The notes below the pieces were generated by a model. The model saw nothing but the letters and a program-made list of their open reading frames with translations, did not search any database and was not told where the DNA came from. Shown in pieces: positions 36,044 to 45,744 of a stretch of DNA of 64,000 nucleotides (positions are counted from its first letter, which is position 1; every line of letters starts with the position of its first letter). A program made the translations under genes and the position numbers. The DNA is from CAVPDA01 sp963702495 (GTDB lineage: Bacteria; Pseudomonadota; Gammaproteobacteria; Burkholderiales; Rhodocyclaceae): positions 124,001 through 188,000 of the forward strand of contig CAVPDA010000010.1 in assembly GCA_963702495.1 (NCBI GenBank), given 5' to 3'.

Positions 36044-37534
36044 TTACTGGAACCAGTGCGCTCGCGCCGTGGTGATGAGGTTTTTCGCCCGATCGTCATC
36101 GATGCCCGAGAGTTCGACCAGTTCGTCCACCGCCAGATCCGCCAGATCGTCCCGCGTGCGCACGTTGGCCCGTGCCAGCTTGGCCGCCAGCGGCTTGTCC
36201 ATTCCTTCGAGATTGAGTAGATCCTCTTCCACGTTTTCCAGCTGCTCCTCGTCCACGATGGCTTCGGTGAGAAGCACGTTGCGCGCCCGATTGCGCAGCT
36301 CATTGACCGTGTCCTCGTCGAACGCCTCGATCTCCTGCATCTCCTGCAACGGGACGTAGGCGACCTCCTCGATGGTGGAGAAGCCCTCCGCGATCAGGAT
36401 GTTCGCCACTTCCTCATCCACGTCCAGCTTTTCGATGAACAGATTGCGGATGTGGGCGTGTTCCTGCTCCGCCTTCTGCTGCGATTCCTCGACCGTCATC
36501 AGATTGATGGTCCAGCCGGTCAGTTCGGAGGCCAGCCGCACGTTCTGCCCGGCACGGCCGATGGCGATGGCGAGGTTGTCCTCATCCACCACCACGTCCA
36601 TGCTGTGGGAATCCTCGTCCACCACGATGCTGGTGACATCCGCCGGCGCCAGAGCGCCGATCACGAACTGCGCCGGGTCGGCCGACCAGAGCACGATGTC
36701 GACGCGCTCGCCGGCCAGTTCGTTGGTCACTGCCTGGACGCGCGAACCGCGCATGCCGACGCAGGTTCCGATCGGGTCGATGCGCGGATCGTTCGATTTC
36801 ACGGCGATCTTGGCGCGCACTCCGGGGTCGCGCGCCGCCGACTTGATCTCCAGCAGGCCGTCCTCGATCTCCGGCACTTCCAGCTCGAACAGCTTCATGA
36901 TGAATTCCGGCGCCGTGCGCGACAGGATCAACTGCGGCCCGCGCGAACCCCGCTCCACCTTCATCAGGTAGGCGCGCACGCGGTCGCCGACGCGCACGTT
37001 CTCCTTGGGAATCGTCTGATCGCGCGGCAGCACCGCCTCCATGCGGCCGACGTCCACCATGGCGTTGCCGCGTTCGATGCGCTTGATGGCGCCGCTGACG
37101 ATGTGCTCCTTGCGCTCCAGGAAATCCGCCAGCACCTGCTCGCGCTCGGCGTCGCGGATCTTCTGCAGAATGACCTGCTTCGCCGCCTGGGCGCCGATGC
37201 GGCCGAATTCGATGGGCTCCAGCGCCTCTTCGATGTATTCGTCGAGTTGGACATCGGGCACCTGCTTCTGGGCATCCGTGAGGCGGATCTGCAACTCCGG
37301 GTTGAACTCCACCTCCACCGGTTCCGGCGTCTGGTCGGGCACCACCAGCCAGCGGCGGAACGACTCGTACTCTCCCGTCTCGCGGTCGATCGCCACCCTG
37401 ACGTCCGCCTCGTCATGGGTGCGTTTCTTGGTCGCAGAAGCCAGCGCCGATTCCAGCGCCGCGAACACGATCTCCTTGCCGACGTTTTTCTCGCGCGCCA
37501 GCGCGTCCACCAGCAACAAGATTTCCTTGCTCAT
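36044..37534 (-). CDS. nusA: Transcription termination/antitermination factor NusA
   Basis: 496 residues from the ATG at 37534, which has GGAGGT upstream; the frame is open to 37585. RNA-polymerase-binding N-domain (MSKEILLLVDALAREKNVGK), S1 domain (IVSGAIKRIERGNAMVDVG), two KH domains (DPIGTCVGMRGSRVQAVTNE; IAIGRAGQNVRLASEL) and two C-terminal acidic repeats (near residues 370-425 and 440-490). The proteobacterial two-repeat form is complete. Lies between rimP and infB. Confidence 0.98.
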   Translation of the reverse strand: MSKEILLLVDALAREKNVGKEIVFAALESALASATKKRTHDEADVRVAIDRETGEYESFRRWLVVPDQTPEPVEVEFNPELQIRLTDAQKQVPDVQLDEYIEEALEPIEFGRIGAQAAKQVILQKIRDAEREQVLADFLERKEHIVSGAIKRIERGNAMVDVGRMEAVLPRDQTIPKENVRVGDRVRAYLMKVERGSRGPQLILSRTAPEFIMKLFELEVPEIEDGLLEIKSAARDPGVRAKIAVKSNDPRIDPIGTCVGMRGSRVQAVTNELAGERVDIVLWSADPAQFVIGALAPADVTSIVVDEDSHSMDVVVDEDNLAIAIGRAGQNVRLASELTGWTINLMTVEESQQKAEQEHAHIRNLFIEKLDVDEEVANILIAEGFSTIEEVAYVPLQEMQEIEAFDEDTVNELRNRARNVLLTEAIVDEEQLENVEEDLLNLEGMDKPLAAKLARANVRTRDDLADLAVDELVELSGIDDDRAKNLITTARAHWFQ

Positions 37535-37588
37535 CACCCGACCTCCAGCGATTCCTCGATCCGTCAAGACCTGCCGTCCACGCAACGA

Positions 37589-38032
37589 TCAGAATTTGTA
37601 CTTCGGCACCAGACGCGCCTTCTCGATCAGCGCCAGGTCGAGCATCACGCTCGACTCGCCGCTTTGCAGCCTGAGCCTGCCCTCCTCCACTCCGGCCAGG
37701 ATTCCCGTGAAGTTGCGCCGGCCGTCGATCGGCATGCGCAACCGCACCTGGGCTTCCTGTCCGGCAAAGCGCTCGAAATCACCGATCCCCTTGAGCACCC
37801 GGTCCAGACCGGGGGAAGAGATCTCGAGCCGCTCGTAATCCACGTTCTCCACTTCGAACAAGCGCGTCAGATGATGGCTCACCCGGGCGCAGTCATCCAC
37901 CGTCACACCCCCCGGCGCCGCCGGCGTGTCGATGAACACCCGCAGCAGACGCCCGCGCGGGCTGGTTTCAAGATCAACGAACTCATACCCGAGTCCGGTG
38001 ACCGCGCGCTCGATAAGGGCAGATAGATCCAT
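37589..38032 (-). CDS. rimP: Ribosome maturation factor RimP
   Basis: 147 residues from the ATG at 38032. Needed for 30S maturation. ALIERAVTGLGYEFVDLETS, LRVFIDTPAAPGGVTVDDCA and LEISSPGLDRVLKG are family hallmarks. First gene of the nusA operon. The start lies only about ten bases after the T-run of a hairpin at 38042-38072 and has no visible ribosome binding site, so its leader deserves attention. A TTG three bases before the ATG is a less likely start. Confidence 0.96.
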   Translation of the reverse strand: MDLSALIERAVTGLGYEFVDLETSPRGRLLRVFIDTPAAPGGVTVDDCARVSHHLTRLFEVENVDYERLEISSPGLDRVLKGIGDFERFAGQEAQVRLRMPIDGRRNFTGILAGVEEGRLRLQSGESSVMLDLALIEKARLVPKYKF

Positions 38033-38041
38033 CAAACACTA

Positions 38042-38072
38042 CAAATAAAAAATGGGCGAAACGCCCATCCTG
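38042..38072 (-). terminator. Intrinsic terminator just before rimP
   Basis: On the minus strand ATGGGCG (38068-38062) pairs with CGCCCAT (38058-38052) around TTT, followed by TTTTTTATTTGT. It may end rluB transcripts (75 bases past that stop) or act as an attenuator in the rimP-nusA leader, because the rimP ATG follows almost at once. Confidence 0.85.
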
Positions 38073-38146
38073 TTTTTGCCGAACGAAGAACGGTGCAAAC
38101 CGGAAAAATCAGCGGAATTATACCAAAGCGTCCGCCGTTAGGACAA

Positions 38147-39119
38147 TCATTTCCGGGATTTGACTGTGGCTTTGCGTGCTGCGGAGGCGGCGCGGCGCGG
38201 CGCCGGCGCGGCCGCACGGCGTGGGGGAACGAGGGCGGGTGGAGCGGCGGATTCGCCGCCGAGCGCGGCGACGAGGGACGCCGCTTCCGCTTCGGACAAC
38301 TCCGACGACATGCCGCGCTTGAGCCGGCGCGGCAACGCGACCGGACCGTAGCGCACGCGGATGAGGCGGCTCACCGTCAGGCCGAGCGCCTCGAACAGGC
38401 GCCTCACCTCACGATTGCGGCCTTCGGCGATGGTCACCCGGTACCAGCGATTGGTGCCTTCACCGCCCGCATCCTCCAGCACACCGAAGCGTGCCACGCC
38501 GTCCGCCAGGCGCACCCCCTCCAGCAATTGCCGCCGCTGCTCCTCCGCCAGCTGTCCGACGATGCGCACCGCGTACTCGCGCTCGATGCCGTAGCGCGGG
38601 TGCATCATGCGGTTGGCCAGCTCGCCGCCGGTGGTAAACAGCAGCAGCCCCTCGGTGTTGAAGTCGAGGCGGCCGATCGCCACCCAGCGGCCGCCCTTCA
38701 ATGGGGGCAGGCGGTCGAACACGCTGGGGCGGCCCTGCGGGTCGTCGCGCGAGACGATCTCCCCCTCCGGCTTGTGATAGAGCAGCACGCGCGGCACGCG
38801 GGCGACGAAGCGCAGGTGGACCAGCCTGCCATTGACCTTGATGCGGTCGCCCGCACCGACCCGCTGCCCGACATGGGCCGGCTTGCCGTTCACGCTGATG
38901 CGGCCGGCGGCGATCCACTCCTCCAGTTCGCGGCGCGAGCCCAGACCGGCCTGCGCCAGCAGCTTCTGCAGCTTGTGGGTTTCGGCCGGCTCGGCAGCAG
39001 CCTGCGGCGCACGCTGGCGAGCGGCGGCGGCGTCGCCGGCGGGGCGCTCGCCGCTGCGCCGCCGCAGCGGACGGCCGGGTTGCGTCGCCTGGCCCGGCGC
39101 GCGGAACGGCGTCCGGCCC

Positions 39120-39133
<14 letters not shown>
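38147..39133 (-). CDS. rluB: 23S rRNA pseudouridine synthase RluB
   Basis: 328 residues. S4-like domain (HKLQKLLAQAGLGSRRELEE) followed by the RsuA-family catalytic domain with GRLDFNTEGLLLFT, whose Asp is catalytic, and EGRNREVRRLFEALG. The N-terminal 50 and C-terminal 50 residues are Arg/Ala/Pro-rich tails, common in betaproteobacteria. Makes pseudouridine 2605 in 23S rRNA by analogy with E. coli; RluE/RluF-type specificity cannot be fully excluded. It overlaps the scpB stop by 14 bases. Confidence 0.93.
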
Positions 39134-39810
<677 letters not shown>

Positions 39811-39824
<14 letters not shown>

Positions 39825-40635
39825 GGCTCGGGATCTCGGACAGCCGCACATAGATCGGGGCGAACACCTCGCGCTGCGCCACCTCCACCAGTTTCTCGCG
39901 CACCAGTTCCAGTACTGCGAGCAAGCTCACCACCAGGCTCGGCACCCCGGTCGCGACATCGAACAGTTGCCCGAACTCGACGAAGCCGCCGCCGCGCAGC
40001 CGCCGCAGGATCTTGCTCATGTGCTCGCGCACCGACAGCTCTTCGCGCTTGACCTTGTGATGCTGCGTCACCCGCGCATGCTTCATGATCTGCAGCCAGG
40101 CCGCCTGCAGATCGTGCAGGCTGACTTCCGGCAGGCGCTGGGCCACCTTGTCCGCGATCCACACCGTCACCCACTCGTAGTCCCGCTGCGCGTGGGGCAG
40201 AGCGTCGAGCCCGGCCGCGGCGAGCTTCATCTGCTCGTACTCCAGCAGCCGCCGCACCAGTTCGGCGCGCGGATCGCCTATTTCCTCGCTCCCGGCCTTG
40301 ACCGGCCGCGGCAGCAGCATGCGCGACTTGATCTCCAGCAGCATGGCGGCCATCAGCAGATATTCGGCGGCCAACTCCAGATTGCGCGAGCGCATCGCCT
40401 CCACGTACTCCAGGTACTGCGCGGTGAGCGGCGCCATCGGCACGTCGAGGATGTCGAGGTTGGCCTTGCGGATCAGATACAGCAGCAGATCGAGCGGCCC
40501 TTCGAACGCTTCGAGAACCACCTCCAGCGCATCGGGCGGAATATAGAGATCCGTCGGCATCTGCGCCATCGGCTCCCCGTACAGCTTGGCCATATGGTGA
40601 GCGTGCTCCAGAGGAAACCCGATGATCTCGGCCAT
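39811..40635 (-). CDS. scpA: Segregation and condensation protein A
   Basis: 274 residues from the ATG at 40635 (MAEIIGFPL). Kleisin subunit linking SMC heads. FEGPLDLLLYLIRKANLDIL is the hallmark N-terminal motif, and LELAAEYLLMAAMLLEIKSR follows. The C-terminal winged helix ends VFAPIYVRLSEI. A perfect 8-bp hairpin (40651-40669) lies 16 bases before the start and may limit translation. Overlaps scpB by 14 bases. Confidence 0.95.
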
Positions 40636-40706
40636 GGGACTCAAGAGGCGGGGCGGCGATCCGCCGCCCGTAGGTCATTCGAAAGGCGGAGGGGCGACCG
40701 CGGCGG

Positions 40707-40729
40707 CGCGACGCGTGCGAGCGTCGCGC
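40707..40729 (-). terminator. GC-rich hairpin at the trpS stop
   Basis: GCGCGACGC (40707-40715) is complementary to GCGTCGCGC (40721-40729), directly after the trpS stop. No T-run. A second hairpin (40651-40658 with 40662-40669) sits just before scpA. Either could reduce read-through into scpA. Confidence 0.5.
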
Positions 40730-41931
40730 TAACTGTAATGCAGGCCCATCGCATCGCGTACATCGCGCATCGTCTCCGCCGCCAGCTTCCTTGCCTTCTC
40801 GCACCCGTCGGCAATGATGCTGCGCACCAGGCCGGGATCGTCCACGTAGACCTGGGCCCGCTCGTGCATCGGCTCCTGCTCCTTGAGCACGGCGTCGATC
40901 ACCGGCTGCTTGCATTCGATGCAGCCGATGGCTGCGCTGCGGCAGCCGCGCTGCACCCACTCCTGGGTGTCCTGGCCCGAGTAGATGACATGGAACTGCC
41001 ACACCGGGCACTTCTGCGGATCGCCCGGGTCGGTGCGGCGAATGCGCGCGGGATCGGTCTGCATGGTGCGGATCTTCTTCTGCACCGACTCCGGGTCCTC
41101 GCGCAGCGTGATGGTGTTGTTGTAGGACTTGGACATCTTCTGTCCGTCCAGCCCCGGCATGCGCGCCGCCGCGGTGAGCAGGGCCGACGGCTCCACCAGG
41201 ATCATCTTGCCGCTGCCTTCGAGATAGCCGAACAGGCGCTCGCGGTCGCCCAGCGACAGGTTCTGCATCTCGTTCAGGACGGCCTTGCCCTGCTCCAGCG
41301 CGCCGTCGTCGCCCTCCTGCTGGAAGCGCGTGCGCAGCTCCTCGTAGAGCTTGGCCCGCTTGGCGCCGAGCTTCTTCACCGCCTCCTTCGCCTTGTCCTC
41401 GAATCCCGGCTCGCGGCCGTAGAGGTGGTTGAAGCGGCGCGCGATCTCGCGCGAGAACTCGATATGCGGCACCTGATCCTCGCCCACCGGCACCTTGTCG
41501 GCGCGATAGATGAGAATGTCCGCCGACTGCAGCAGCGGATAGCCGAGGAAACCGTAGGTGGACAGATCCTTGTGGGTGAGCTTCTCCTGCTGGTCCTTGT
41601 AGGTCGGCACGCGCTCGAGCCAGCCCAGCGGCGTCATCATCGACAGCAGCAGGTGCAGCTCGGCGTGCTCCGGCACCCGCGACTGGATGAAGATGGTGGC
41701 CTGCGACGGATCGACGCCGGCGGCAAGCCAGTCGATCACCATGTCCCAGGTGTTGTCCTCGATCTTGCCCGGCGCGTCGTAGTCGGTGGTCAGGGCATGC
41801 CAGTCGGCGACGAAGAACAGGCAGGGATACTCGTTCTGCAGCTGCACCCAGTTCCTGAGCACGCCGTGGTAGTGGCCGAGATGCAGGCGCCCGGTCGGAC
41901 GCATGCCGGAGAGGACTCGTTCAGCGTACAT
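40729..41931 (-). CDS. trpS: Tryptophanyl-tRNA synthetase
   Basis: 400 residues from the ATG at 41931 (MYAERVLSGMRPTGRLHLGH); a long frame extension to 42252 runs opposite to the protease coding logic and is not used. The HIGH-like motif LHLGH and the KMSKS motif in GLDGQKMSKSYNNT are present. It is longer than the E. coli enzyme because of an insert around residues 200-225 (EDKAKEAVKKLGAKRAKLYE), a form common in betaproteobacteria. Starts two bases after the stop of the M50 peptidase gene. Confidence 0.97.
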   Translation of the reverse strand: MYAERVLSGMRPTGRLHLGHYHGVLRNWVQLQNEYPCLFFVADWHALTTDYDAPGKIEDNTWDMVIDWLAAGVDPSQATIFIQSRVPEHAELHLLLSMMTPLGWLERVPTYKDQQEKLTHKDLSTYGFLGYPLLQSADILIYRADKVPVGEDQVPHIEFSREIARRFNHLYGREPGFEDKAKEAVKKLGAKRAKLYEELRTRFQQEGDDGALEQGKAVLNEMQNLSLGDRERLFGYLEGSGKMILVEPSALLTAAARMPGLDGQKMSKSYNNTITLREDPESVQKKIRTMQTDPARIRRTDPGDPQKCPVWQFHVIYSGQDTQEWVQRGCRSAAIGCIECKQPVIDAVLKEQEPMHERAQVYVDDPGLVRSIIADGCEKARKLAAETMRDVRDAMGLHYS

Positions 41932-41933
41932 GA

Positions 41934-42596
41934 TCAGTAGAACCCAAACAGGATCGCAAGCAGGTGCATGAAGCCGGCCACCAGCGGCGACAGCACCGCA
42001 CCCAGAATCCCGGTGAACAGAAGCGCCAGCAGGATCGGGAAGCCGAAAGGCTCCAGGCGCGCGTAGTGCAACGCGAGGCGATGGGGCAGCAGGCTCACCG
42101 TGATGCGTCCGCCGTCCAGGGGCGGGATCGGCAGCAGATTGAGCAGCATGAGTACGGCATTGATCTGCAACCCCGCCTGGGACATTTCCCGCAGGGGCGT
42201 CGAATAGGCGGTGTCCGGCAGGGTCAGCACCACCTTCAGCAGTATGGCCCACAGCAGCGCCATGAAGAGATTCGCTCCCGGCCCCGCCGCCGCCACCCAG
42301 AACATGTCCTTCTTCGGATTGCGCAGCCGGGAAAAATCCACCGGCACCGGCTTGGCCCAGCCGAACAGGATGCCGCCGCCGCCGGCAATCTTGCTCAGCC
42401 CGAGAATCACCGCCGGCACCAGCAGCGTGCCGACCGGATCGATATGGCGCAGGGGGTTCAGGCTGATGCGCCCGGCGAGATAGGCGGTCGGATCTCCGAA
42501 ATGACGCGCGACGTAGCCGTGGGCCGCTTCATGCAGGGTAATGGCGAAAATGACCGGCAAGGCCCAGATTGCCAGATCGGAGATGATCTCTTCCAT
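41934..42596 (-). CDS. Site-2 protease family (M50) membrane protein
   Basis: 220 residues from the ATG at 42596 (MEEIISDLAIWALP). Intramembrane zinc metalloprotease-like protein with HEAAH at residues 22-26 in the first helix and LDGGR (metal-ligand Asp) near residue 180, plus NPLRHIDPVGTLLVPAV and five to six hydrophobic segments. Substrate unknown; this compact form lacks a PDZ domain. It lies directly upstream of trpS, with which it probably shares a transcript. Confidence 0.93.
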   Translation of the reverse strand: MEEIISDLAIWALPVIFAITLHEAAHGYVARHFGDPTAYLAGRISLNPLRHIDPVGTLLVPAVILGLSKIAGGGGILFGWAKPVPVDFSRLRNPKKDMFWVAAAGPGANLFMALLWAILLKVVLTLPDTAYSTPLREMSQAGLQINAVLMLLNLLPIPPLDGGRITVSLLPHRLALHYARLEPFGFPILLALLFTGILGAVLSPLVAGFMHLLAILFGFY

Positions 42597-42659
42597 AGGG
42601 AGGGAGCGCGGACGAAGCCGGCATTCTACCAAAGACCCCGGCCCGGCACGGCTGCATCG

Positions 42660-43295
42660 TCACTCGGGCGCTGCGAGACCGAGCAGCGCAGGATCGCCCT
42701 TGCCTGCGCGCAGCAGCTCCGGCGCGCCGCTGGTCAGATCGACGACGGTGGTGGCCTGGGCGCCGCAGGGGCCGGCATCGATCACGAGGTCCACCTCCTT
42801 TTCGAGGCGGCCGCGGATTTCCTCCGGATCGCTCAAGGGCTGCGTTTCTCCCGGCAGGATCAGCGTCGAGCTGAGCAGAGGTTCGTCCAGTTCGGCCAGC
42901 AGGGCCCGCACCAGCGGATGGTCCGGCACGCGCAGGCCGATGGTCTTGCGCCTGGGATGCAGCACGCGCCGCGGCAGCTCCTTCGTGCCTTCCAGGATGA
43001 AGGTATAGCTGCCCGGCGTGGCCGCCTTGAGCAGACGGTACTGGGCGTTGTCGACGCGGGCGTAGTGGGCGATCTCGGACAGGTCGCGGCACACCAGGGT
43101 CAGGTGATGGCGCTCGTCCACGCGGCGGATGCGGCGGATGCGCTCGATGACGGCGGGATCGCCGACGCGCCCGACCAAGGCATAGGCGGAGTCCGTGGGA
43201 ATGGCGAGGAGCCCGCCGTTGCGCACGATTTCCGCCGCCTGGCGGATGAGGCGCGGTTGAGGCTGCTCGGGATGAACGGTGAAGAATTGAGCCAT
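42660..43295 (-). CDS. yciO: YciO/YrdC/Sua5-family protein
   Basis: 211 residues. Fold of threonylcarbamoyl-AMP synthases. GGLLAIPTDSAYALVGRVGD, TPGSYTFILEGTKELPRRVL and GLRVPDHPLVRALL match the YciO branch, which lies beside the PHP phosphatase and rluB genes in enterics too. Whether it makes threonylcarbamoyl-adenylate is uncertain; YciO in E. coli is only a weak TsaC relative. Confidence 0.92.
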   Translation of the reverse strand: MAQFFTVHPEQPQPRLIRQAAEIVRNGGLLAIPTDSAYALVGRVGDPAVIERIRRIRRVDERHHLTLVCRDLSEIAHYARVDNAQYRLLKAATPGSYTFILEGTKELPRRVLHPRRKTIGLRVPDHPLVRALLAELDEPLLSSTLILPGETQPLSDPEEIRGRLEKEVDLVIDAGPCGAQATTVVDLTSGAPELLRAGKGDPALLGLAAPE

Positions 43296-43301
43296 GGCGG
43301 A

Positions 43302-44135
43302 TCACATCAGTCGCTGCCAGACCGGCGGCAGGTCGTCGGGCAGAGGCAGCGTGCCGCCGAGGTCGACCGGACTCTCCAGCGGCGCATGGAAATCCGAGGC
43401 GCGCGAGGCGAGCAGGCCGAAGCGGCGGGCGATGCGGGCGAAGGCGCGACTCTGCTGGACGGTGTGGGAGCCGGACATCACCTCCACCGCCGCCCCGCCG
43501 AGGTCGCGGAAGCGGGAAAAAAGTTCGTCGAGCGCCGCGCTGCCGAGGCGATAGCGCCCCGGATGGGCCACCACCGCGATGCCGCCGGCGCTGCGGATCC
43601 AGCCCAGCGCCTGCTCCAGGGCTGCCCACTGGTGTGCCACGTAGCCTGGCTTTCCGCGCTTCAGGTAATGGTCGAATACGGACCGCACATCGCGTGCGAT
43701 GCCCTGCTCCGCCAGGAAGCGGGCGAAGTGGGTACGGGACAGCAGCTCGGGGTTGGCCGCGAAGCGCTGCGCCCCCTCCAGAGCGCCGCCGATGCCGGCC
43801 TCGGCCAGCGCCTGCGCCATGCGCTGCGCGCGCCCGGCGCGGCCGGCCCGGATCGAGGCCAGTCCGGCCTGCAGTCCCGGCTCGTCGGGGTCGATGTCGA
43901 GACCGACGATATGCACGGTCGTGTCCTGCCAGGTGACGGAAATCTCGACGCCCCGCACCAGGCGCACGCCGAGCGCCTGCGCCGCGGTCTGCGCCGCGGC
44001 CAGGCCGGAGACATCGTCGTGGTCGGTCAGTGCGAGCAACTCCACGCCGTTGGCGGCGGCGCGGGCGACCACCGCGGCCGGCGCCAGCACACCGTCGGAA
44101 ACCGTGGAATGACAATGGAGATCTGCACAAATCAC
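43302..44135 (-). CDS. rnm: PHP-domain 3',5'-nucleoside bisphosphate phosphatase / RNase AM homologue
   Basis: 277 residues. PHP metallophosphoesterase with DLHCHSTVSDG at the N-terminus, LTDHDDVSGL, VEISVTW, GGIAVVAHPGRY and ASDFHAP, which give the metal ligands. E. coli YciV/Rnm and a Chromobacterium homologue cleave pAp and trim 5' ends of RNA. It lies between yciO and an alpha/beta hydrolase. The specificity is inferred from family and context. Confidence 0.9.
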   Translation of the reverse strand: MICADLHCHSTVSDGVLAPAAVVARAAANGVELLALTDHDDVSGLAAAQTAAQALGVRLVRGVEISVTWQDTTVHIVGLDIDPDEPGLQAGLASIRAGRAGRAQRMAQALAEAGIGGALEGAQRFAANPELLSRTHFARFLAEQGIARDVRSVFDHYLKRGKPGYVAHQWAALEQALGWIRSAGGIAVVAHPGRYRLGSAALDELFSRFRDLGGAAVEVMSGSHTVQQSRAFARIARRFGLLASRASDFHAPLESPVDLGGTLPLPDDLPPVWQRLM

Positions 44136-44165
44136 GGGCGCGATGATAGCAGACTGACGCCCTGC

Positions 44166-45101
44166 CTATGCTGCGAGGAACTCCTCCACCAGGCGGGCCA
44201 CGCGCTCCGGTTGCTCGTAGTGCAGGTTGTGGCCGGAGTCGTCCACCACGACCTCGCGCAAGTCGCGGAAGCAGGCCAGCCGTGAGCGGTAGTCGTCGTC
44301 GTGGGCGATGAAGCGGCGGATCAGGGGCGAGTCGCGTCCGACGACCCACAGCACCGGCGCGCAAACATTGCGCCAGCAGGCCTTCACCTCCTCGATGCGA
44401 TAGAGGATCGGATTGACCAGCTTGTGGCAGGGGTCGGCGCCCAGTTCCACGCCGCCGCCGTCGCGGCCGCGGCCGAGGTGGCGGGCGAGAAAATCCGCCC
44501 GTGCCGCATCGAGCCGCGGGTTGTCGCGGCGCAACCGCGCCGCCAGCGCATCGAAGTCGGGGTGGTGCCGGAAGCCGGCGCCCTCGCCCAGTTGTTCGAG
44601 CCAGGAGCGAAGCCGCTGCGGCGCCTCCGCCGGGTCAGTCGGCGCGAGTCCGAATCCTTCCAGCGTCACCGCTTTGGCCACCCGCTGCGGACGGGTTCCG
44701 GCATACAGGCAGGCGACATTGCCGCCCATGCTGGCTCCGACCAGACGGGCCGGCTCGTCCGGCGAATAATGGGTCAGCAGCGCGTCGAGATCGGCCAGGT
44801 AGTCGGGAAACCAGTAGGGACGGCCGGTCCATTCCGACTGCCCGAAGCCGCGCCAGTCCGGGGCGATCACCTGCCATTTGCCCTCCAGGGCGTCCACCAC
44901 GAACTGGAAGGAGGCGCCGACGTCCATCCAGCCATGCAGGAGGAATAGGCGCGGCGCACCCTCCGCGCCCCACCGCCGCACGTGGTAGCGAAGTCCGCGA
45001 ATCGGCACGAATTCCGAAACGGAGGGTTCTAACCTAAGAGCCGGAGCCGGCACCGCCAAGTCGCCAAGATCGCCAAGGAAGTCCAGGGTATGGGCGGCCA
45101 C
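44166..45101 (-). CDS. Alpha/beta hydrolase
   Basis: 311 residues as read. Oxyanion-hole region LFLLHGWMDVGASFQ, nucleophile elbow GASMGGNVA (Ser), a late acidic residue in VVGRDSPLI and catalytic His in DDSGHNLHYEQPE. The first 28 residues are LGDLGDL-rich and encoded by short DNA repeats, so the true start may be further in. Substrate unknown. Starts divergently from nothing; bfr lies upstream on the same strand. Confidence 0.9.
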   Translation of the reverse strand: MAAHTLDFLGDLGDLAVPAPALRLEPSVSEFVPIRGLRYHVRRWGAEGAPRLFLLHGWMDVGASFQFVVDALEGKWQVIAPDWRGFGQSEWTGRPYWFPDYLADLDALLTHYSPDEPARLVGASMGGNVACLYAGTRPQRVAKAVTLEGFGLAPTDPAEAPQRLRSWLEQLGEGAGFRHHPDFDALAARLRRDNPRLDAARADFLARHLGRGRDGGGVELGADPCHKLVNPILYRIEEVKACWRNVCAPVLWVVGRDSPLIRRFIAHDDDYRSRLACFRDLREVVVDDSGHNLHYEQPERVARLVEEFLAA

Positions 45102-45217
45102 ACCCCACGGGCACGCCGTTTCCCCGGAAATGATGCAAGATCCTGGCGTGCTCGGCGCCGCGGCGCTTCAACTGCATTCCCCAATTTCAATCCGCCGAAA
45201 CATGTCGCCGCGGCGCA

Positions 45218-45679
45218 TCACATGTGCGACTGCAGGTAGTTCTGCAAGCCAACGCTGTCGATCAGGCCGAGCTGGGTTTCGAGCCAGTCGATGTGCTCCT
45301 CCTCGCTTTCCAGGATGTCCTCGAACAATTCGCGCGACACGTAGTCGCCGATCTGCTCGCAGTAGACGATCGCCTGCTTCAGGTCCGGATGCGCCTTCAA
45401 CTCCATCTTGAGGTCGTTCTCCAGACATCCGCGCACGTCCTTGCCGATCAAGAGACGGTGCAACTGCATGGTGGGAAGGCCTTCGAGAAACAGGATACGT
45501 TCGATCAGCAGGTCGGCGTGCTTCATCTCGTCCACCGACTCGTGATACTCGTGCTCGTCGAGTTTGCTGTAGCCCCAGTTCTTGAACATGCGGGCGTGGA
45601 GGAAGTACTGGTTGATGGCGGTGAGCTCGTTGGCCAGCACCGCGTTCAGGTGTTCGATGACCTTCGCATCGCCTTTCAT
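45218..45679 (-). CDS. bfr: Bacterioferritin
   Basis: 153 residues. Iron-storage protein forming a 24-subunit shell. NELTAINQYFLHARM, ESVDEMKHADLLIERILFLE and EEEHIDWLETQLGLI supply the diiron ligands (including Glu51, His54). Met52, the haem ligand of E. coli Bfr, is present. Upstream is AGGAGGCGCGCC, a strong ribosome binding site. No bacterioferritin-associated ferredoxin gene is adjacent. Confidence 0.97.
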   Translation of the reverse strand: MKGDAKVIEHLNAVLANELTAINQYFLHARMFKNWGYSKLDEHEYHESVDEMKHADLLIERILFLEGLPTMQLHRLLIGKDVRGCLENDLKMELKAHPDLKQAIVYCEQIGDYVSRELFEDILESEEEHIDWLETQLGLIDSVGLQNYLQSHM

Positions 45680-45744
45680 GGCGCGCCTCCTCGGTTGTGG
45701 AGGACAAGCTTAGCACGGCCGCGGCGCCGTTCCGCGGCTGGCGT

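Noticed and set aside
40729..42252. N-terminally extended trpS starting at 42252
   Set aside because: The extra 107 residues overlap the M50 peptidase gene and precede the conserved start MYAERVLSG at 41931.
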